A DNA stretch of 32,157 nucleotides from Ardenticatenaceae bacterium (GCA_015491235.1 WFWG01000412.1:1-32157); one strand, 5' to 3'; numbered from the stretch's first letter, positions 9,545-18,228 are shown. Notes: generated from the sequence alone by a model not told the origin. Numbers and translations: made by a program.

Positions 9545-10128
9545 CGTTCGTGCTCCTTTTTTGAATTTCCTCCTCCGAGGCTCCACATCAGCCAGAAAAC
9601 CCCACAGGCGATCAGGACATCGCCAGGGCTGAAAGCGGTACGATACGGCATCCAATCCGGTGTGACGAGCCAATCTGAAAGGGGCCAGAGGCGCGTTTGC
9701 TGCCTGGGCAAAACGACATCTTTCGTCGTCCCCAAGCGCTGGCCTGGCTCCCACTGCTCGACAGGAACTTCAGGAAACAAAGTGGTAGCCGTCTCCGGCG
9801 CAATGGGCATCAAGCCGCCGTTCAACACAATCACGATCAGGTTGAGGCTCAACCCGAGCCCCAGGAGCCAGAATCCCGGCAACCGGCGGTTAACCCACGC
9901 AAAGAGCAACAGCAGCACCTGCGACACCACAAACCCGGCAGCAACAGCCGTGGTGCTCCAGGCGCTGCGGGTTGCTGGGAAAAAGAAGGCCAAGAACTGG
10001 GGCAAAAAGGCGACTGGCACAATCCAGACCCACCGTAATGCCGGAACCCTGTAGGGGCGCCCTTTTATGTGAGCCCGCACCCAACCGGCCACGAATCCAA
10101 CAGCTATGGCTAAGAGTAAAAAAATCAT
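9541..10128 (-). CDS. DUF5317 family membrane protein
   Basis: The 195-residue product has about four to five hydrophobic helices (near 1-18, 32-50, 57-77, 85-105, 170-187). It has the features I associate with DUF5317: LNGGLMPI after a central helix, a TKDVVLP segment, and SPGDVLI before the last helix. The family has no established function. ATG 10128 has AGG four to five bases upstream and starts directly with the first helix; a GTG at 10173 would add a charged 15-residue leader. Its stop overlaps the start of the next small gene by four bases, so the two products are probably made together and may work as a pair. Confidence 0.8.
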   Translation of the reverse strand: MIFLLLAIAVGFVAGWVRAHIKGRPYRVPALRWVWIVPVAFLPQFLAFFFPATRSAWSTTAVAAGFVVSQVLLLLFAWVNRRLPGFWLLGLGLSLNLIVIVLNGGLMPIAPETATTLFPEVPVEQWEPGQRLGTTKDVVLPRQQTRLWPLSDWLVTPDWMPYRTAFSPGDVLIACGVFWLMWSLGGGNSKKEHER

Positions 10129-10192
10129 ACAACCTGCCGATCTGGTCTGCTCCCTCTCTTGCGGGGCGCACACGGGGGGACAGGTTGGGACA

Positions 10193-10198
10193 ATTGTA
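10193..10198 (-). promoter_or_regulatory. Possible -10 element for DUF5317 gene
   Basis: TACAAT on the minus strand matches five of six -10 positions and lies about 65 bp upstream of ATG 10128. No good -35 box is seen at 16-18 bp. It is the best promoter candidate in the 10129-10306 spacer. Confidence 0.25.
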
Positions 10199-10306
10199 CA
10201 AAGAACGCTGCTTCACGACAGGCTTCAAATTCGTCTCACCCCGCGCTATTTCACGCGTTGAATTCCACCACGTTCACCAGTGTGTCAACGCAGCGGCGCC
10301 ACGCCC

Positions 10307-10867
10307 CTACTTGGCTTTTTCGGGGAACGTCTTGAGGAACTTGGCAATTTTGGGCGCAATCACGAGACGACAGTAGGGCTGTTCGGAGTGGCGGCGGAAG
10401 TAGTCGTGGTGGTAGGGTTCAGCTTCGTAGAAGGCTTCCAGGGGCACGATTTCGGTGACGAAGGGGCCAGGCCAGATGCCGGCCGCCTCGGCGGCGGCCT
10501 TCGAGGCTTCCGCAACGCGCCGCTGCTCTTCGTCGTGGTAGAGGATGATGGAGCGATACTGGGGGCCCACGTCGTTGCCCTGCCGGTTGGGCGTGGTGGG
10601 ATCGTGAATGTGCCAGAAAATTTCCAGGAGGTCGGCATACGAAACGACACGGGGGTCAAAGGTGATCTGCACCACTTCGGCGTGCCCGGTCGTCCCCGTA
10701 CAGACCTGCTCGTAAGTGGGGTTGGGCACGTGGCCGCCAGCGTACCCCGGCACCACGCGCACCACGCCCTTCACGCGCTGGTAGACGGCTTCCAGGCACC
10801 AGAAACACCCACCCCCCAGCGTGGCCTGCTGATACGGCTCCCGCGTCGCTCCTCTGCCTGGCCACAT
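10307..10867 (-). CDS. msrA: Peptide methionine-(S)-S-oxide reductase MsrA
   Basis: MsrA reduces methionine-S-sulfoxide in proteins, normally with thioredoxin. The catalytic GCFWC motif is at residues 20-24 (Cys21), followed by the typical [37 protein letters not shown] and QPYC segments. At 186 residues it is a full-length single-domain enzyme with no MsrB fusion. ATG 10867 follows a GAGGGGGG ribosome site; an upstream frame to 10966 lacks MsrA features. It is transcribed away from the VWA gene at 10972; a TATACT box in the shared palindrome at 10904-10924 could serve as -10. It looks cytoplasmic: no signal peptide is seen. Confidence 0.95.
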   Translation of the reverse strand: MWPGRGATREPYQQATLGGGCFWCLEAVYQRVKGVVRVVPGYAGGHVPNPTYEQVCTGTTGHAEVVQITFDPRVVSYADLLEIFWHIHDPTTPNRQGNDVGPQYRSIILYHDEEQRRVAEASKAAAEAAGIWPGPFVTEIVPLEAFYEAEPYHHDYFRRHSEQPYCRLVIAPKIAKFLKTFPEKAK

Positions 10868-10903
10868 TGGTCCCCCCTCGGCTCCTGTTTCGCGTTTTTG
10901 CAC

Positions 10904-10924
10904 GGGGTTAAGTATACTTACCCC
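10904..10924. promoter_or_regulatory. Near-perfect palindrome between divergent msrA and VWA genes
   Basis: TAAGTATACTTA (10909-10920) is a perfect 12-bp palindrome, flanked by GGGGT on the left and CCCC on the right, so the dyad extends to nearly 21 bp with one extra base. It contains TATACT, a five-of-six -10 match, on both strands. It lies 37 bp from the msrA start and 47 bp from the VWA start. A shared promoter or operator is the likely role; no clear -35 boxes were found. Confidence 0.4.
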
Positions 10925-10971
10925 GACAGGGAACAAAAAACAGACGCTCGGCCGAGGAGAAGCCACTGCTC

Positions 10972-12843
10972 ATGGGCTTTCTGGCACCAGCCGCGCTGGC
11001 GCTGCTCGCGCTGGCTATTCCCATCATTGCCCTCTACCTGCTCAAGCGACGCCGCGAGGAGGTCACGGTCTCCAGCACGCTGCTCTGGCAGCGCCTCCTG
11101 CGGGACGTGGAGGCCAACGCCCCCTGGCAGCGGCTGCGCGCACACCTGCTCCTCCTGCTCCAGCTCCTGGCCTTGCTGGCCCTAGTGTTGGCCGCCGCGC
11201 GCCCCTTTGTCGAAGCGCCTGTGGTGAGTGGCCGCCACGTGATCCTCCTGGTGGACACTTCCATCAGCATGGGCGCGCAGGACGAGGGCGGACAGTCGCG
11301 CCTGGACGAGGCCCGCCAGCGCGCCCTGGCCCTCTTCGATGCCCTGCCAGAGGGCGGGCGGGCCACGGTGGTGCGCGCCGGCGGCGGCGCCGACCTGCTG
11401 GTGGCCCAGGCCCAGAGCCGCCAAGCGGTCGAGGCGGCGCTCCAGAGCCTTTTCCCGCTGGCCCCCGACAGCGACTTGACCACTGCCGTCCAATTGGCCG
11501 CTGCCCTGGCAGTCCGTGACCGCGATGCCCAAATCGTGCTTCTCAGCGACGGGGCCATCCGCGCGGCCCCCTCGGCCCAAAGGGCCCTGGTGCCCTTGCC
11601 CTTCTCCTTCGTGCCGTTGGGAACTTCTGGGGAGAATCAAGCCATCAGTGCCATCACCGTGCGCCCCCAGGGTCAGGGATTCGCCCTCTTCGTGCAGGTG
11701 ACTCACTATGGCCGGGAGCCAGCCAACCGGCGCCTGGTGGTGGAATTAGACGGTCGTCCCTTCACGGCCCTCGACCTGACACTGGAGCCGGACGAGCACG
11801 CCGAACACCTCTTCGACCTGCCGGCCGATGCCCGCCTGGTGCGCGTGCGCCTCGACCCACCTGACCTCCTGCCAGCCGACGACGTGGCGTGGGCCGTCGC
11901 CACCACGCCCGCACCCCGCTCCGTGCGCCTCGTCACGACGGGCAATCGCTTCCTCCAGGTGGCCCTGGGCCTCCTGCCCGAAACCACCCTGACCATCGCC
12001 GATCCTTCTGCGCCGCCCCCACCTGCGCCGCCAGACCTGACCGTGCTCGACGCGGGCTGGACCGGCGAGGCGCTGCCGGAGGGCAACGTGTTGCTCATCG
12101 CGCCGGGGAAGTCGCTGGAGGAGATTCAGGTGACGGGCACCATCTCGCTGCCCGTGCCCATCCCCGCGGCCGCCGACGACCCCCTGTTGCGCTTCGTGGA
12201 CCTGAGCGACGTGGCCGTCCTGGAAGCCGTCGAGACTACGCTGCCCGACTGGGCCCGGCCCGTCATCGTGGACGCCAACACCGGAGCGCCCCTCCTCTGG
12301 ACCGGCGAACGGGACGGGCAGCGCGTGGCTCTCCTGGCCTTCGACCTGCACAAGAGCGACCTGCCGCTGCGGACCGCCTTCCCCATCCTGGTGGCCAACC
12401 TGGTGGACGAGCTGACCCGCCAGCCAGAGGGCGCGGGCCAGATGGCTCGCCTGGGCGAGGCCGTGGAGCTTACGCCCCCCGGTCCGGCCGGCCGGGCAGC
12501 CATCACGGCGCCGGACGGCTCACGCTTCGAGTTGGCCCCCGAACGGGGCGCCTTCTCCTTCGTGCCCAACCAGGTGGGCGTCTACGAGGTGCGCTGGGAA
12601 GGCGTCGAGCGCCCCACCCTGGTGGCCGTCAACGTGCTCAACCCGGCCGAGAGCAACGTCGCTCCCAACCGGTCCATACCACTGACGGGCCGCGAAGCGG
12701 GGACCGGCGCCGGACGCATCACGGGGCAGAGGGAGTTGTGGCGGTGGGCGGCGGGAATCGCGCTGGTGGTGCTGTTGCTCGAGTGGCTGGTGGCCTACCG
12801 GCCTCACTTGTACGCCACCACGCCGAAAGCACGGGGCCGCTGA
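10972..12843 (+). CDS. BatA-like VWA-domain membrane protein
   Basis: The 623-residue protein starts with the BatA-type N-terminal region: one helix at about 4-24 ending in LLKRRRE, and a second at about 56-80. A von Willebrand A domain follows (about 88-210). Its metal site is visible as DTSIS (95-99), with a later Thr in SDLTTA and an LLSDG strand. The middle (about 215-590) is probably beta-rich extracytoplasmic sequence, and the last helix is near 590-612. Such proteins usually act with MoxR ATPases and DUF58 proteins in envelope functions; those partners are about 16 kb away here, at 28792-31052. GAGGAG lies 12 bases before ATG, a wide spacing. The 3' end overlaps the next gene tail to tail by 40 bp. 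Confidence 0.85.
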   Translation: MGFLAPAALALLALAIPIIALYLLKRRREEVTVSSTLLWQRLLRDVEANAPWQRLRAHLLLLLQLLALLALVLAAARPFVEAPVVSGRHVILLVDTSISMGAQDEGGQSRLDEARQRALALFDALPEGGRATVVRAGGGADLLVAQAQSRQAVEAALQSLFPLAPDSDLTTAVQLAAALAVRDRDAQIVLLSDGAIRAAPSAQRALVPLPFSFVPLGTSGENQAISAITVRPQGQGFALFVQVTHYGREPANRRLVVELDGRPFTALDLTLEPDEHAEHLFDLPADARLVRVRLDPPDLLPADDVAWAVATTPAPRSVRLVTTGNRFLQVALGLLPETTLTIADPSAPPPPAPPDLTVLDAGWTGEALPEGNVLLIAPGKSLEEIQVTGTISLPVPIPAAADDPLLRFVDLSDVAVLEAVETTLPDWARPVIVDANTGAPLLWTGERDGQRVALLAFDLHKSDLPLRTAFPILVANLVDELTRQPEGAGQMARLGEAVELTPPGPAGRAAITAPDGSRFELAPERGAFSFVPNQVGVYEVRWEGVERPTLVAVNVLNPAESNVAPNRSIPLTGREAGTGAGRITGQRELWRWAAGIALVVLLLEWLVAYRPHLYATTPKARGR

Positions 12844-13664
12844 ACCACCCGACGGAACCCCGCCTCCCGCAGGCGGCGCAAGACGCCCCGTGTCACCGTG
12901 CGCCCCGACTTGCTCTCCGGGTCCCCCACGTAGTGGAAGAGCCGGCCACCGGGCTTCAACACGCGGTGGAGCTGGCGGTAGAAGGCGCTCCCGTAAAGCT
13001 CACCGGCCAGGCTGAAGGCCGGCGGGTCGTGGACGATGCGGTCGAAGGTCTGGTCCTCAAAGGTCTCGATGACCTCGGCCACATCGCCCACCACCTGTTT
13101 GATGCGGGGCGCCTCGAAGAGGGCCTGGGACCAGGGGTTGAGGCGGGCGATCTCCAGCACAGCCGGGTCCAGTTCGACCGTGATCACCTCATCCGCCGTC
13201 TTCGCCGCTTCGATGGCCGTGTAGCCCAAGCCGGTGGCCGTGTCCAGCACCCGCCCCCGCACGGGCGCGATGGTCTTGATTTTGAGCAGCGTGTCGCGCA
13301 GCGGGTCAATGCCCTTGATGCGGTGCATGGGAATGCCCGAGACCAGCATGGTGGGGGCCGTGCGGGTGGGCATGAGGGTGTAGAGGCGGTTGGTGTACTC
13401 GGAGAAGCGCTGGATGCGGTGGATGCGCCCTTCCTCGTCCACCCAGAAGCAACCGTTTTCGTCGGCGGCAATGGCCTCCATGTCCTCCCAGCGCACCAGC
13501 ACGCCGTTGGGAAAGCGCACCCCCTCTTTCTCCAGCGCCACTTCCACGGTGCTCATCCCCAGGTCGGGCGAGCAGGTGGCCGTGGGTTGATCAGCCTGGC
13601 GGGCGGCCAGCAGCGGACGCACCTGAACGTGGGAGAGCACGAGCAGGGGGCGAGCGGCGGCCAT
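12804..13664 (-). CDS. Predicted SAM-dependent methyltransferase, COG2521-like
   Basis: The 286-residue protein has a C-terminal Rossmann methyltransferase fold: motif [16 protein letters not shown] (about 139-153), an acidic strand end VELD, and motif IV HDPPAF (about 212-217). The fold is closed by [13 protein letters not shown] and RRLREAGF. The first 130 residues form a domain shared with the archaeal and chloroflexal COG2521 group, whose substrate is unknown. DPPAF in place of NPPY argues against a standard N6-adenine or rRNA enzyme but does not settle the substrate. ATG 13664 shares one base with the stop of the DUF3048 gene (TGATG), which fixes the start and implies coupling. The last 40 bp overlap the convergent VWA gene. 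Confidence 0.8.
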   Translation of the reverse strand: MAAARPLLVLSHVQVRPLLAARQADQPTATCSPDLGMSTVEVALEKEGVRFPNGVLVRWEDMEAIAADENGCFWVDEEGRIHRIQRFSEYTNRLYTLMPTRTAPTMLVSGIPMHRIKGIDPLRDTLLKIKTIAPVRGRVLDTATGLGYTAIEAAKTADEVITVELDPAVLEIARLNPWSQALFEAPRIKQVVGDVAEVIETFEDQTFDRIVHDPPAFSLAGELYGSAFYRQLHRVLKPGGRLFHYVGDPESKSGRTVTRGVLRRLREAGFRRVVQRPRAFGVVAYK

Positions 13665-14998
13665 CACTTCCACGTCACCTGCATGTCCGAGGGCACGATT
13701 TCGACCCAAACCTGGCCCGGCTTGAAGGGCACAATGCGCCCCTGGGCGTCAACGGGGCGAATCATCACGTTCTCGCCCTCGCGCCGCCACCGCACCCGGT
13801 AGACGAAGCCGTCCCGCACCACCAGGGCCGGCCCCTCGCCGTAGACCTTGAAGTGCAGTGACTTGGAGCCCAGGCTGTCCTCCACGATCTTCGTGACTGT
13901 CATCTCGGCAAAGACCACGAAAACAGTGGAAGCCCTCAGTTGTTTGCCGGTGAGCTTGTCCACGTGGGGCTGGTTCCCCTGGAAGCGCAGGTAGGTGCCG
14001 CTGGCCTCGTCGTAGCGGAAGCGCACCACGGAGCTGGTGCCCGGCGAGAAGGGAATTTCGACCTCGGTGGCCGGTTCTCGGTCGCCCGGCGGCGGCTCCT
14101 CGCTGAAAAGCCAGCCGCGCAACGTGCGGGCGGGGCGCTGCTCGCCGATGGCCTCCACGGCGGCCCACAGCCGCTCCGTGTTGGTGTAGGTGCGCAGCCA
14201 GCTCGCCGGGGCCCGCGAGATGCGGTAGAAGCCCGGGTGGCCCAGGTACTCGTCCAAGTTGGCGTTGGCCCACGGCGAGGAGAGAATCATGTCCATGACA
14301 GGCTGGCTGGCGCCCACGTGGACCAGCACGGCGTCCAGCATGGGCCAGAGTTGCAGGTCAATCAGGCGGGCGCTGCGCACCGGCCCGATGGCGTTGGCCT
14401 CCTGGCACAGGTAGGTGGCCGTGAAGCGCGTGATGCCCCCCTCGGCCAGCGCTTCCCACACCACGTCGGCAAAGGCCAGGCCCGACTGGGGCCGCCCCTG
14501 GGCCGAGTTGTCCACGCGCACGTTCAGGGGGCGGCGCTGGAGCACGGCCGGGTCCTTCACCGGCCGGCCGGTCAGGGGGCAGACGCCCTCCGGCACGGCC
14601 GGCAGGCTCTGCACGAACTCGTCGGGCACGCGGGGCGGCGGTGGCGGCACGTCAAACTGGGTGTGAATGAACTCAAAGGCGCCCGGCGGGTAGGTGCGCC
14701 CTCCCCTCGTGCGGCCCGGGCTGGGTGGACGGGTAGGAGGAGTAGTGATCGGATACGGTGTTGACGTGGCCGTAGAGGTGGCCGTGGGGCGCGGTGTGGC
14801 TGTGGGGCGCGGCGTAGCCGTCGGAGGCGGCGTGGCCGTAGCCGTCCGCTCTCCCGGGGCAGGTGTGGTTTGAGGCGCGGCGGCAAGAGAAGTCCGTATA
14901 GCCTGGCGCACGGCGCTTTTCTCCTCCGCCTGAGAAGAGGCACAGGCCACGAGCGTGGCAACCAACACAGCCAACGCGATCAGGCGAGTGACGCTCAT
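13664..14998 (-). CDS. DUF3048 (YerB-like) lipoprotein
   Basis: The 444-residue product begins with a lipoprotein signal peptide, lipobox LVAC at residues 16-19, so it should be anchored outside the membrane. A Thr/Pro linker with repeated TPRPTA units follows (about 45-95). The DUF3048 N-terminal domain spans about 125-290 ([29 protein letters not shown]). The C-terminal domain lies at about 320-444 with a [12 protein letters not shown] strand and [11 protein letters not shown] near the end. The role of YerB-like proteins is not established; a peptidoglycan or envelope link is often suggested. ATG 14998 is preceded by CGGAG nine bases away, better than TTG 15007. It forms a two-gene unit with the methyltransferase. 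Confidence 0.9.
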   Translation of the reverse strand: MSVTRLIALAVLVATLVACASSQAEEKSAVRQAIRTSLAAAPQTTPAPGERTATATPPPTATPRPTATPRPTATSTATSTPYPITTPPTRPPSPGRTRGGRTYPPGAFEFIHTQFDVPPPPPRVPDEFVQSLPAVPEGVCPLTGRPVKDPAVLQRRPLNVRVDNSAQGRPQSGLAFADVVWEALAEGGITRFTATYLCQEANAIGPVRSARLIDLQLWPMLDAVLVHVGASQPVMDMILSSPWANANLDEYLGHPGFYRISRAPASWLRTYTNTERLWAAVEAIGEQRPARTLRGWLFSEEPPPGDREPATEVEIPFSPGTSSVVRFRYDEASGTYLRFQGNQPHVDKLTGKQLRASTVFVVFAEMTVTKIVEDSLGSKSLHFKVYGEGPALVVRDGFVYRVRWRREGENVMIRPVDAQGRIVPFKPGQVWVEIVPSDMQVTWK

Positions 14999-15030
14999 AG
15001 TGGACAACTCCGTTGAGAACTGAAGAATGC

Positions 15031-15055
15031 CAGCTCAAGTGAGCTGTGATATAAT
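15031..15055 (+). promoter_or_regulatory. Extended -10 promoter abutting a 7-2-7 palindrome
   Basis: CAGCTCA-AG-TGAGCTG (15031-15046) is a perfect inverted repeat. It is followed at once by TG-A-TATAAT (15047-15055), a perfect extended -10 element. Transcription should start near 15062, giving a leader of about 72 nt to ATG 15134. The palindrome covers the -35/-10 spacer, the position of a repressor or MerR-type site. No good -35 box is present. The DUF3048 gene runs the other way, so the site may affect both genes. Confidence 0.6.
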
Positions 15056-15133
15056 TGTGCCTGCAAACCGGCGTGACACCAAACCAAACGCCGCTTCCGT
15101 GCGGATTAGCATGTTGACAGGAGGAAAGCCACC

Positions 15134-15865
15134 ATGAAGTTCAGCGTATGCCCCCACGACATCGTCAAACAGATGAAGACCTGGCTTGCCTTCGGCGCTT
15201 ACTTGCAGCGTGCCCTCGATCACCCCATCACCCTGGAACCGGTAACCGACTTCGCCGTCTTCTATCAAGAATCGCTGCCCCACGCCGAGTTGGCCTTCGT
15301 CAACCCCATGGACGCCTGGCACTTGGTTAACGAGCGCGGGTTTCGCCCCATGTTCCGCACGGAACTTTACGACGAAGTGGTCTTCATTACTCACCCCGAA
15401 AACCTCAACGCCTCGCTGGAGGATTTCCACGGGCAGGTTGTTGCCGCTGTGGACCGGCAGTTCGCCACCTACTTGGGACTTTATATCTTGCAGGAGAAAG
15501 GTATTCGCGTTGCTGGCATGGCCTGGCAACCTTCTTGGTTGCAGGTGATTCGCACGATTATGACGGGCCAAGTGAAGTACGGTGTGCTGTACCGGGACTT
15601 CTACACTGGCCTTACGCACCTCTCCCGCCAACAGATTCGCGTTGTTTACGAAAGCAACTCGCGCTATGCCACCCACATGATGCTCCTCCACCCGGAGCGG
15701 GAGGCGTGGCGCGAGCGGCTCCACAGGGTGCTCGCTTCCATGCACGAAGATGCCGAGGGCGCTTCCCTGCTGGAGACGCTGCGGCTGAAACGCTGGGTGC
15801 CCATCAGTGATTTGGGGCACATCGAGCACATTGTAACCTTACAGGTTCCCGGCGAAGCCATCTGA
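15134..15865 (+). CDS. PhnD-like phosphate/phosphonate-binding family protein, no signal peptide
   Basis: The 243-residue protein resembles the PhnD family of periplasmic binding proteins: FSVCPHD start, a Glu-x-x-HAELAFVNPMDAW segment (about 50-64), VVFITHPE, a DFHGQVVAAVDRQFATYLG region (about 97-113) and GVLYRDFYTGL. There is no signal peptide or lipobox, and an in-frame TAG at 15107-15109 leaves no room for one upstream. It should therefore stay in the cytoplasm, perhaps as a ligand-sensing or binding domain rather than a transporter part; no permease or ATPase gene is adjacent. A strong AGGAGG lies nine bases before ATG. The ligand is not predictable from sequence. dcd follows 68 bp downstream on the same strand. 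Confidence 0.75.
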   Translation: MKFSVCPHDIVKQMKTWLAFGAYLQRALDHPITLEPVTDFAVFYQESLPHAELAFVNPMDAWHLVNERGFRPMFRTELYDEVVFITHPENLNASLEDFHGQVVAAVDRQFATYLGLYILQEKGIRVAGMAWQPSWLQVIRTIMTGQVKYGVLYRDFYTGLTHLSRQQIRVVYESNSRYATHMMLLHPEREAWRERLHRVLASMHEDAEGASLLETLRLKRWVPISDLGHIEHIVTLQVPGEAI

Positions 15866-15933
15866 CAGGCTTCCCTTGTTCAGGAGAGTGAGTCGCATCA
15901 CACAAGCCCGAAAACACAGAGGAGCGAAGCGCC

Positions 15934-16491
15934 ATGATGTCCATCAAGCCGGACCACTGGATTCGCAAGATGGCACTGGAGGAGGGCATGATCGAACCCT
16001 TCGTGGACCGACAGGTGCGCGAGGGGGTCATCAGCTACGGCCTGAGTTCCTTCGGCTACGACATCCGCATTGCGGACGAGTTTTTGATTTTCACCCCGAA
16101 TCCCTACAATACCGTCGTGGACCCTAAGGCCATTGACAAGCGGGCCTTCACCCGCTTTCAGGGGGATGTGTGTATCATTCCGCCCAACTCGTATGCCTTG
16201 GGGCGCTCGGTGGAGTACTTCCGCATCCCGCGCAACGTGATCTGCGTGGTCGTGGGCAAGAGCACCTACGCCCGCTCGGGCATCATCGTCAACGTGACGC
16301 CCGGCGAGCCAGGCTGGGAGGGCCACTGGACCATCGAAATCAGCAACGCCACGCCCCTTCCGGCCAAAATTTACGCCAACGAGGGCATCGCCCAGGTGCT
16401 CTTCTTCGAGGGCGAGGAGCCCGAAGTTTCGTACGCGGACAAGCAGGGCAAGTACCAGGCCCAGCGTGGCATCACACTGCCGAAACTGTAA
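15934..16491 (+). CDS. dcd: dCTP deaminase
   Basis: Dcd deaminates dCTP to dUTP, feeding dTMP synthesis. The 185-residue length is normal. The family motifs are clear: GKSTYARSG (108-116), the [11 protein letters not shown] loop, and catalytic Glu135 in TIEISN, then [13 protein letters not shown] and the C-terminal [13 protein letters not shown] segment that closes over the nucleotide. The last feature also occurs in bifunctional dCTP deaminase/dUTPases, so extra dUTPase activity cannot be excluded. ATG 15934 (or 15937) follows GAGGAG. The stop codon TAA (16489-16491) is the left target duplication of MITE copy A, so the element sits directly against the coding sequence. Confidence 0.95.
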   Translation: MMSIKPDHWIRKMALEEGMIEPFVDRQVREGVISYGLSSFGYDIRIADEFLIFTPNPYNTVVDPKAIDKRAFTRFQGDVCIIPPNSYALGRSVEYFRIPRNVICVVVGKSTYARSGIIVNVTPGEPGWEGHWTIEISNATPLPAKIYANEGIAQVLFFEGEEPEVSYADKQGKYQAQRGITLPKL

Positions 16492-16732
16492 TACCAATTG
16501 CTTTCTCGAACACCATGTTTCAATCCTGGTGTTCCCCTGAAAATGTGGAGCGACGGCGTGCCATTCTAGCGGCTTGAGCAGAGGTGCGGCTCGGCGCCGC
16601 CGTGAGATGAAGAAATTGTGGAGAAGTGGGGCGGCAAAGCCGCCCCACTTCTCCACAATTTTTCCTTATTGGGTGGGCTGGCGGCGCCGGGCCATTCCGG
16701 TGAATACATGGCACTTGTAGACCCAATTGGTA
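16492..16732 (+). mobile_element. MITE-like element A, 241 bp, complete
   Basis: Inverted ends TACCAATTG (16492-16500) and CAATTGGTA (16724-16732) are flanked by TAA on both sides (16489-16491, 16733-16735), a 3-bp target duplication. The left TAA is the dcd stop codon. No protein is encoded. The outer 25 and 17 bp equal the 42-bp relic at 25427-25468; the 199 bp between (16517-16715) hold the long hairpin and CGGCGCCG blocks shared with copy C. A 3-bp TNA duplication fits elements moved by an IS5-type transposase, but none is in the window. The right end stops 20 bp before the next start codon. Confidence 0.8.
16613..16661 (+). terminator. Perfect 23-bp hairpin terminator inside MITE A
   Basis: Arms 16613-16635 and 16639-16661 pair over 23 bp without mismatch around an AAA loop. 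Five T residues (16659-16663) end the structure on the plus strand. It lies about 120 nt past the dcd stop and should terminate dcd transcription, separating it from the sugar dehydrogenase gene. Confidence 0.7.
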
Positions 16733-16752
16733 TAACGTTGGAGGAAAACACG

Positions 16753-18213
16753 ATGGCTACACACCTTTATCGTCCGGGCCGCTTTCTGTGGCTTTCCGTG
16801 CTGTTCGTCGTGCTTTTCGCGGGATGTCAGGCCACCCCGCCAACCGCCGAGGCCCCCACGGCCACGCCCGTGACACCGGCGGCCCAACGTTCCACGCCCT
16901 CGCCTGCGGCTGCCTCACCCTCTCCGGCGCCTTCGCCTCCGGCGGCACCTTCGCCCGCTCAGACCCGCTCGCCCCAGACCACGCCGCCAGCGCCGACTTC
17001 CACGCCCGCGCCAACGCCCACGCCGTCGCCAGCGCCGCGCTCCCTGCCGCCCGTCACCGACCCCGACCAAGTGGCCCGGCCCGGTTCGGCCACCTTTCCC
17101 TTCACCATCTCCCTCGAACCCCTTGTTACCCTCTCGGAGCCGCCCACCTACGTCACCCACGCCGGTGACGGAAGCGGGCGCCTCTTCGTGGTCACCAAGC
17201 CGGGGCGCATCTGGATTGTGCAGGACGGGACATTGCTTCCCCAACCCTTCCTGGACATTTCCAACCTGGTGAAGTCAGACCAGTACGAACAGGGCCTCTT
17301 CAGCGTGGCCTTCGCGCCGGATTATGCCCAAAGCGGGTACTTTTATGTCAATTATACCTCGCGAGCCGGCAACGGCGACACCGTGGTGGCCCGCTACCGG
17401 GTTTCCTCGGACCCCAATGTGGCCGACCCCAACTCGGCGCAAACCATTTTGACCATAGACCAGCCGGCGGCCAACCACAACGGCGGCCAACTCCAGTTCG
17501 GGCCAGACGGCTACCTCTACATTGGCACAGGTGACGGCGGCCGGGCGGGCGACCCGTGGGACAACGCCGAAAATTTGGGCGTGCTCCTGGGCAAGATGTT
17601 GCGCCTGGACGTAAGCGGGGGGACACCCTACGCCGTTCCGCCCGACAACCCCTTCGTGGGCCGCGCCGACGCCCGCCCCGAAATCTGGGCCTACGGGCTG
17701 CGCAATCCCTGGCGCTTCTCCTTCGACCGCGCCACTGGCGATCTCTACATCGCGGACGTGGGACAGAACGCCTGGGAGGAGATACACGTGCAACCGGCAG
17801 ACAGCCAAGGGGGTGAACATTACGGGTGGGACACGATGGAAGGGGCCCACTGCTTCGAGCCCCCACAGGGGTGCGACATGTCGGGCAAGGTGTTGCCCGT
17901 GGCCGAGTACGACCACTCGTGGGGGTGCTCCATCACGGGCGGGTACGTCTACCGGGGCACGCGCTACCCGCACCTGGTGGGCACCTACCTCTTCGCCGAC
18001 TTCTGCTCGGGCCGCATCTGGGGGTTGCGGGTGGAAGAGGGCCGGTGGCGGGTGGCCGAGTTGTTGGACACGGACTACAACATCGCCTCCTTCGGCGAGG
18101 ACGAGGCCGGCGAGTTGTACGTGGTGGACCTCAACGGGGCGATTCTGCGGGTTGTCTCCAGCCCGACGAGTGCCCGGGTATACCTGCCAATGGTCTTCCA
18201 AACGTCCGGCTAA
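16753..18213 (+). CDS. PQQ-dependent sugar dehydrogenase lipoprotein (GSDH family)
   Basis: The 486-residue protein has a lipoprotein-type signal (LFAGC, Cys25), a Pro/Ala/Thr-rich linker (about 28-100), and a beta-propeller of the soluble glucose/aldose sugar dehydrogenase family. Visible motifs are VTHAGDGSGRLFVV, QGLFSVAFAPDY, NHNGGQLQFGPDGYLYIGTGDGG with the presumed catalytic His, GLRNPWRFSFD, IADVGQ, and ITGGYVYRG. It would oxidise sugars outside the membrane using PQQ and calcium; the exact sugar is unknown, and no PQQ biosynthesis gene is nearby. ATG 16753 follows TTGGAGG by eight bases, while an in-frame upstream start at 16618 lies in MITE A. Six Cys in the C-terminal third may form disulfides. 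A second in-frame TAA, 15 bases past the stop, is the target of MITE B. Confidence 0.9.
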   Translation: MATHLYRPGRFLWLSVLFVVLFAGCQATPPTAEAPTATPVTPAAQRSTPSPAAASPSPAPSPPAAPSPAQTRSPQTTPPAPTSTPAPTPTPSPAPRSLPPVTDPDQVARPGSATFPFTISLEPLVTLSEPPTYVTHAGDGSGRLFVVTKPGRIWIVQDGTLLPQPFLDISNLVKSDQYEQGLFSVAFAPDYAQSGYFYVNYTSRAGNGDTVVARYRVSSDPNVADPNSAQTILTIDQPAANHNGGQLQFGPDGYLYIGTGDGGRAGDPWDNAENLGVLLGKMLRLDVSGGTPYAVPPDNPFVGRADARPEIWAYGLRNPWRFSFDRATGDLYIADVGQNAWEEIHVQPADSQGGEHYGWDTMEGAHCFEPPQGCDMSGKVLPVAEYDHSWGCSITGGYVYRGTRYPHLVGTYLFADFCSGRIWGLRVEEGRWRVAELLDTDYNIASFGEDEAGELYVVDLNGAILRVVSSPTSARVYLPMVFQTSG

Positions 18214-18228
18214 TCCCCTTCCCTCTAA

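Noticed and set aside
9545-9754. A longer start for the small protein gene (211 residues)
   Set aside because: The extra 70 residues lie inside the DUF5317 gene in another frame, while ATG 9544 forms a standard ATGA overlap.
11491-11500. CCAATTGGCC inside the VWA gene resembles the MITE end
   Set aside because: It is coding sequence with no paired end, duplication or interior module.
16517-16530. GTTTCAATCCTGG in MITE A looks like the end of a CRISPR repeat
   Set aside because: GTTTCAATCC is seen once only, with no repeated units or spacers. No cas gene is present.
16618-16752. Upstream in-frame start for the sugar dehydrogenase
   Set aside because: It begins inside the MITE A hairpin. ATG 16753 has an ideal ribosome site and begins a lipoprotein signal peptide.
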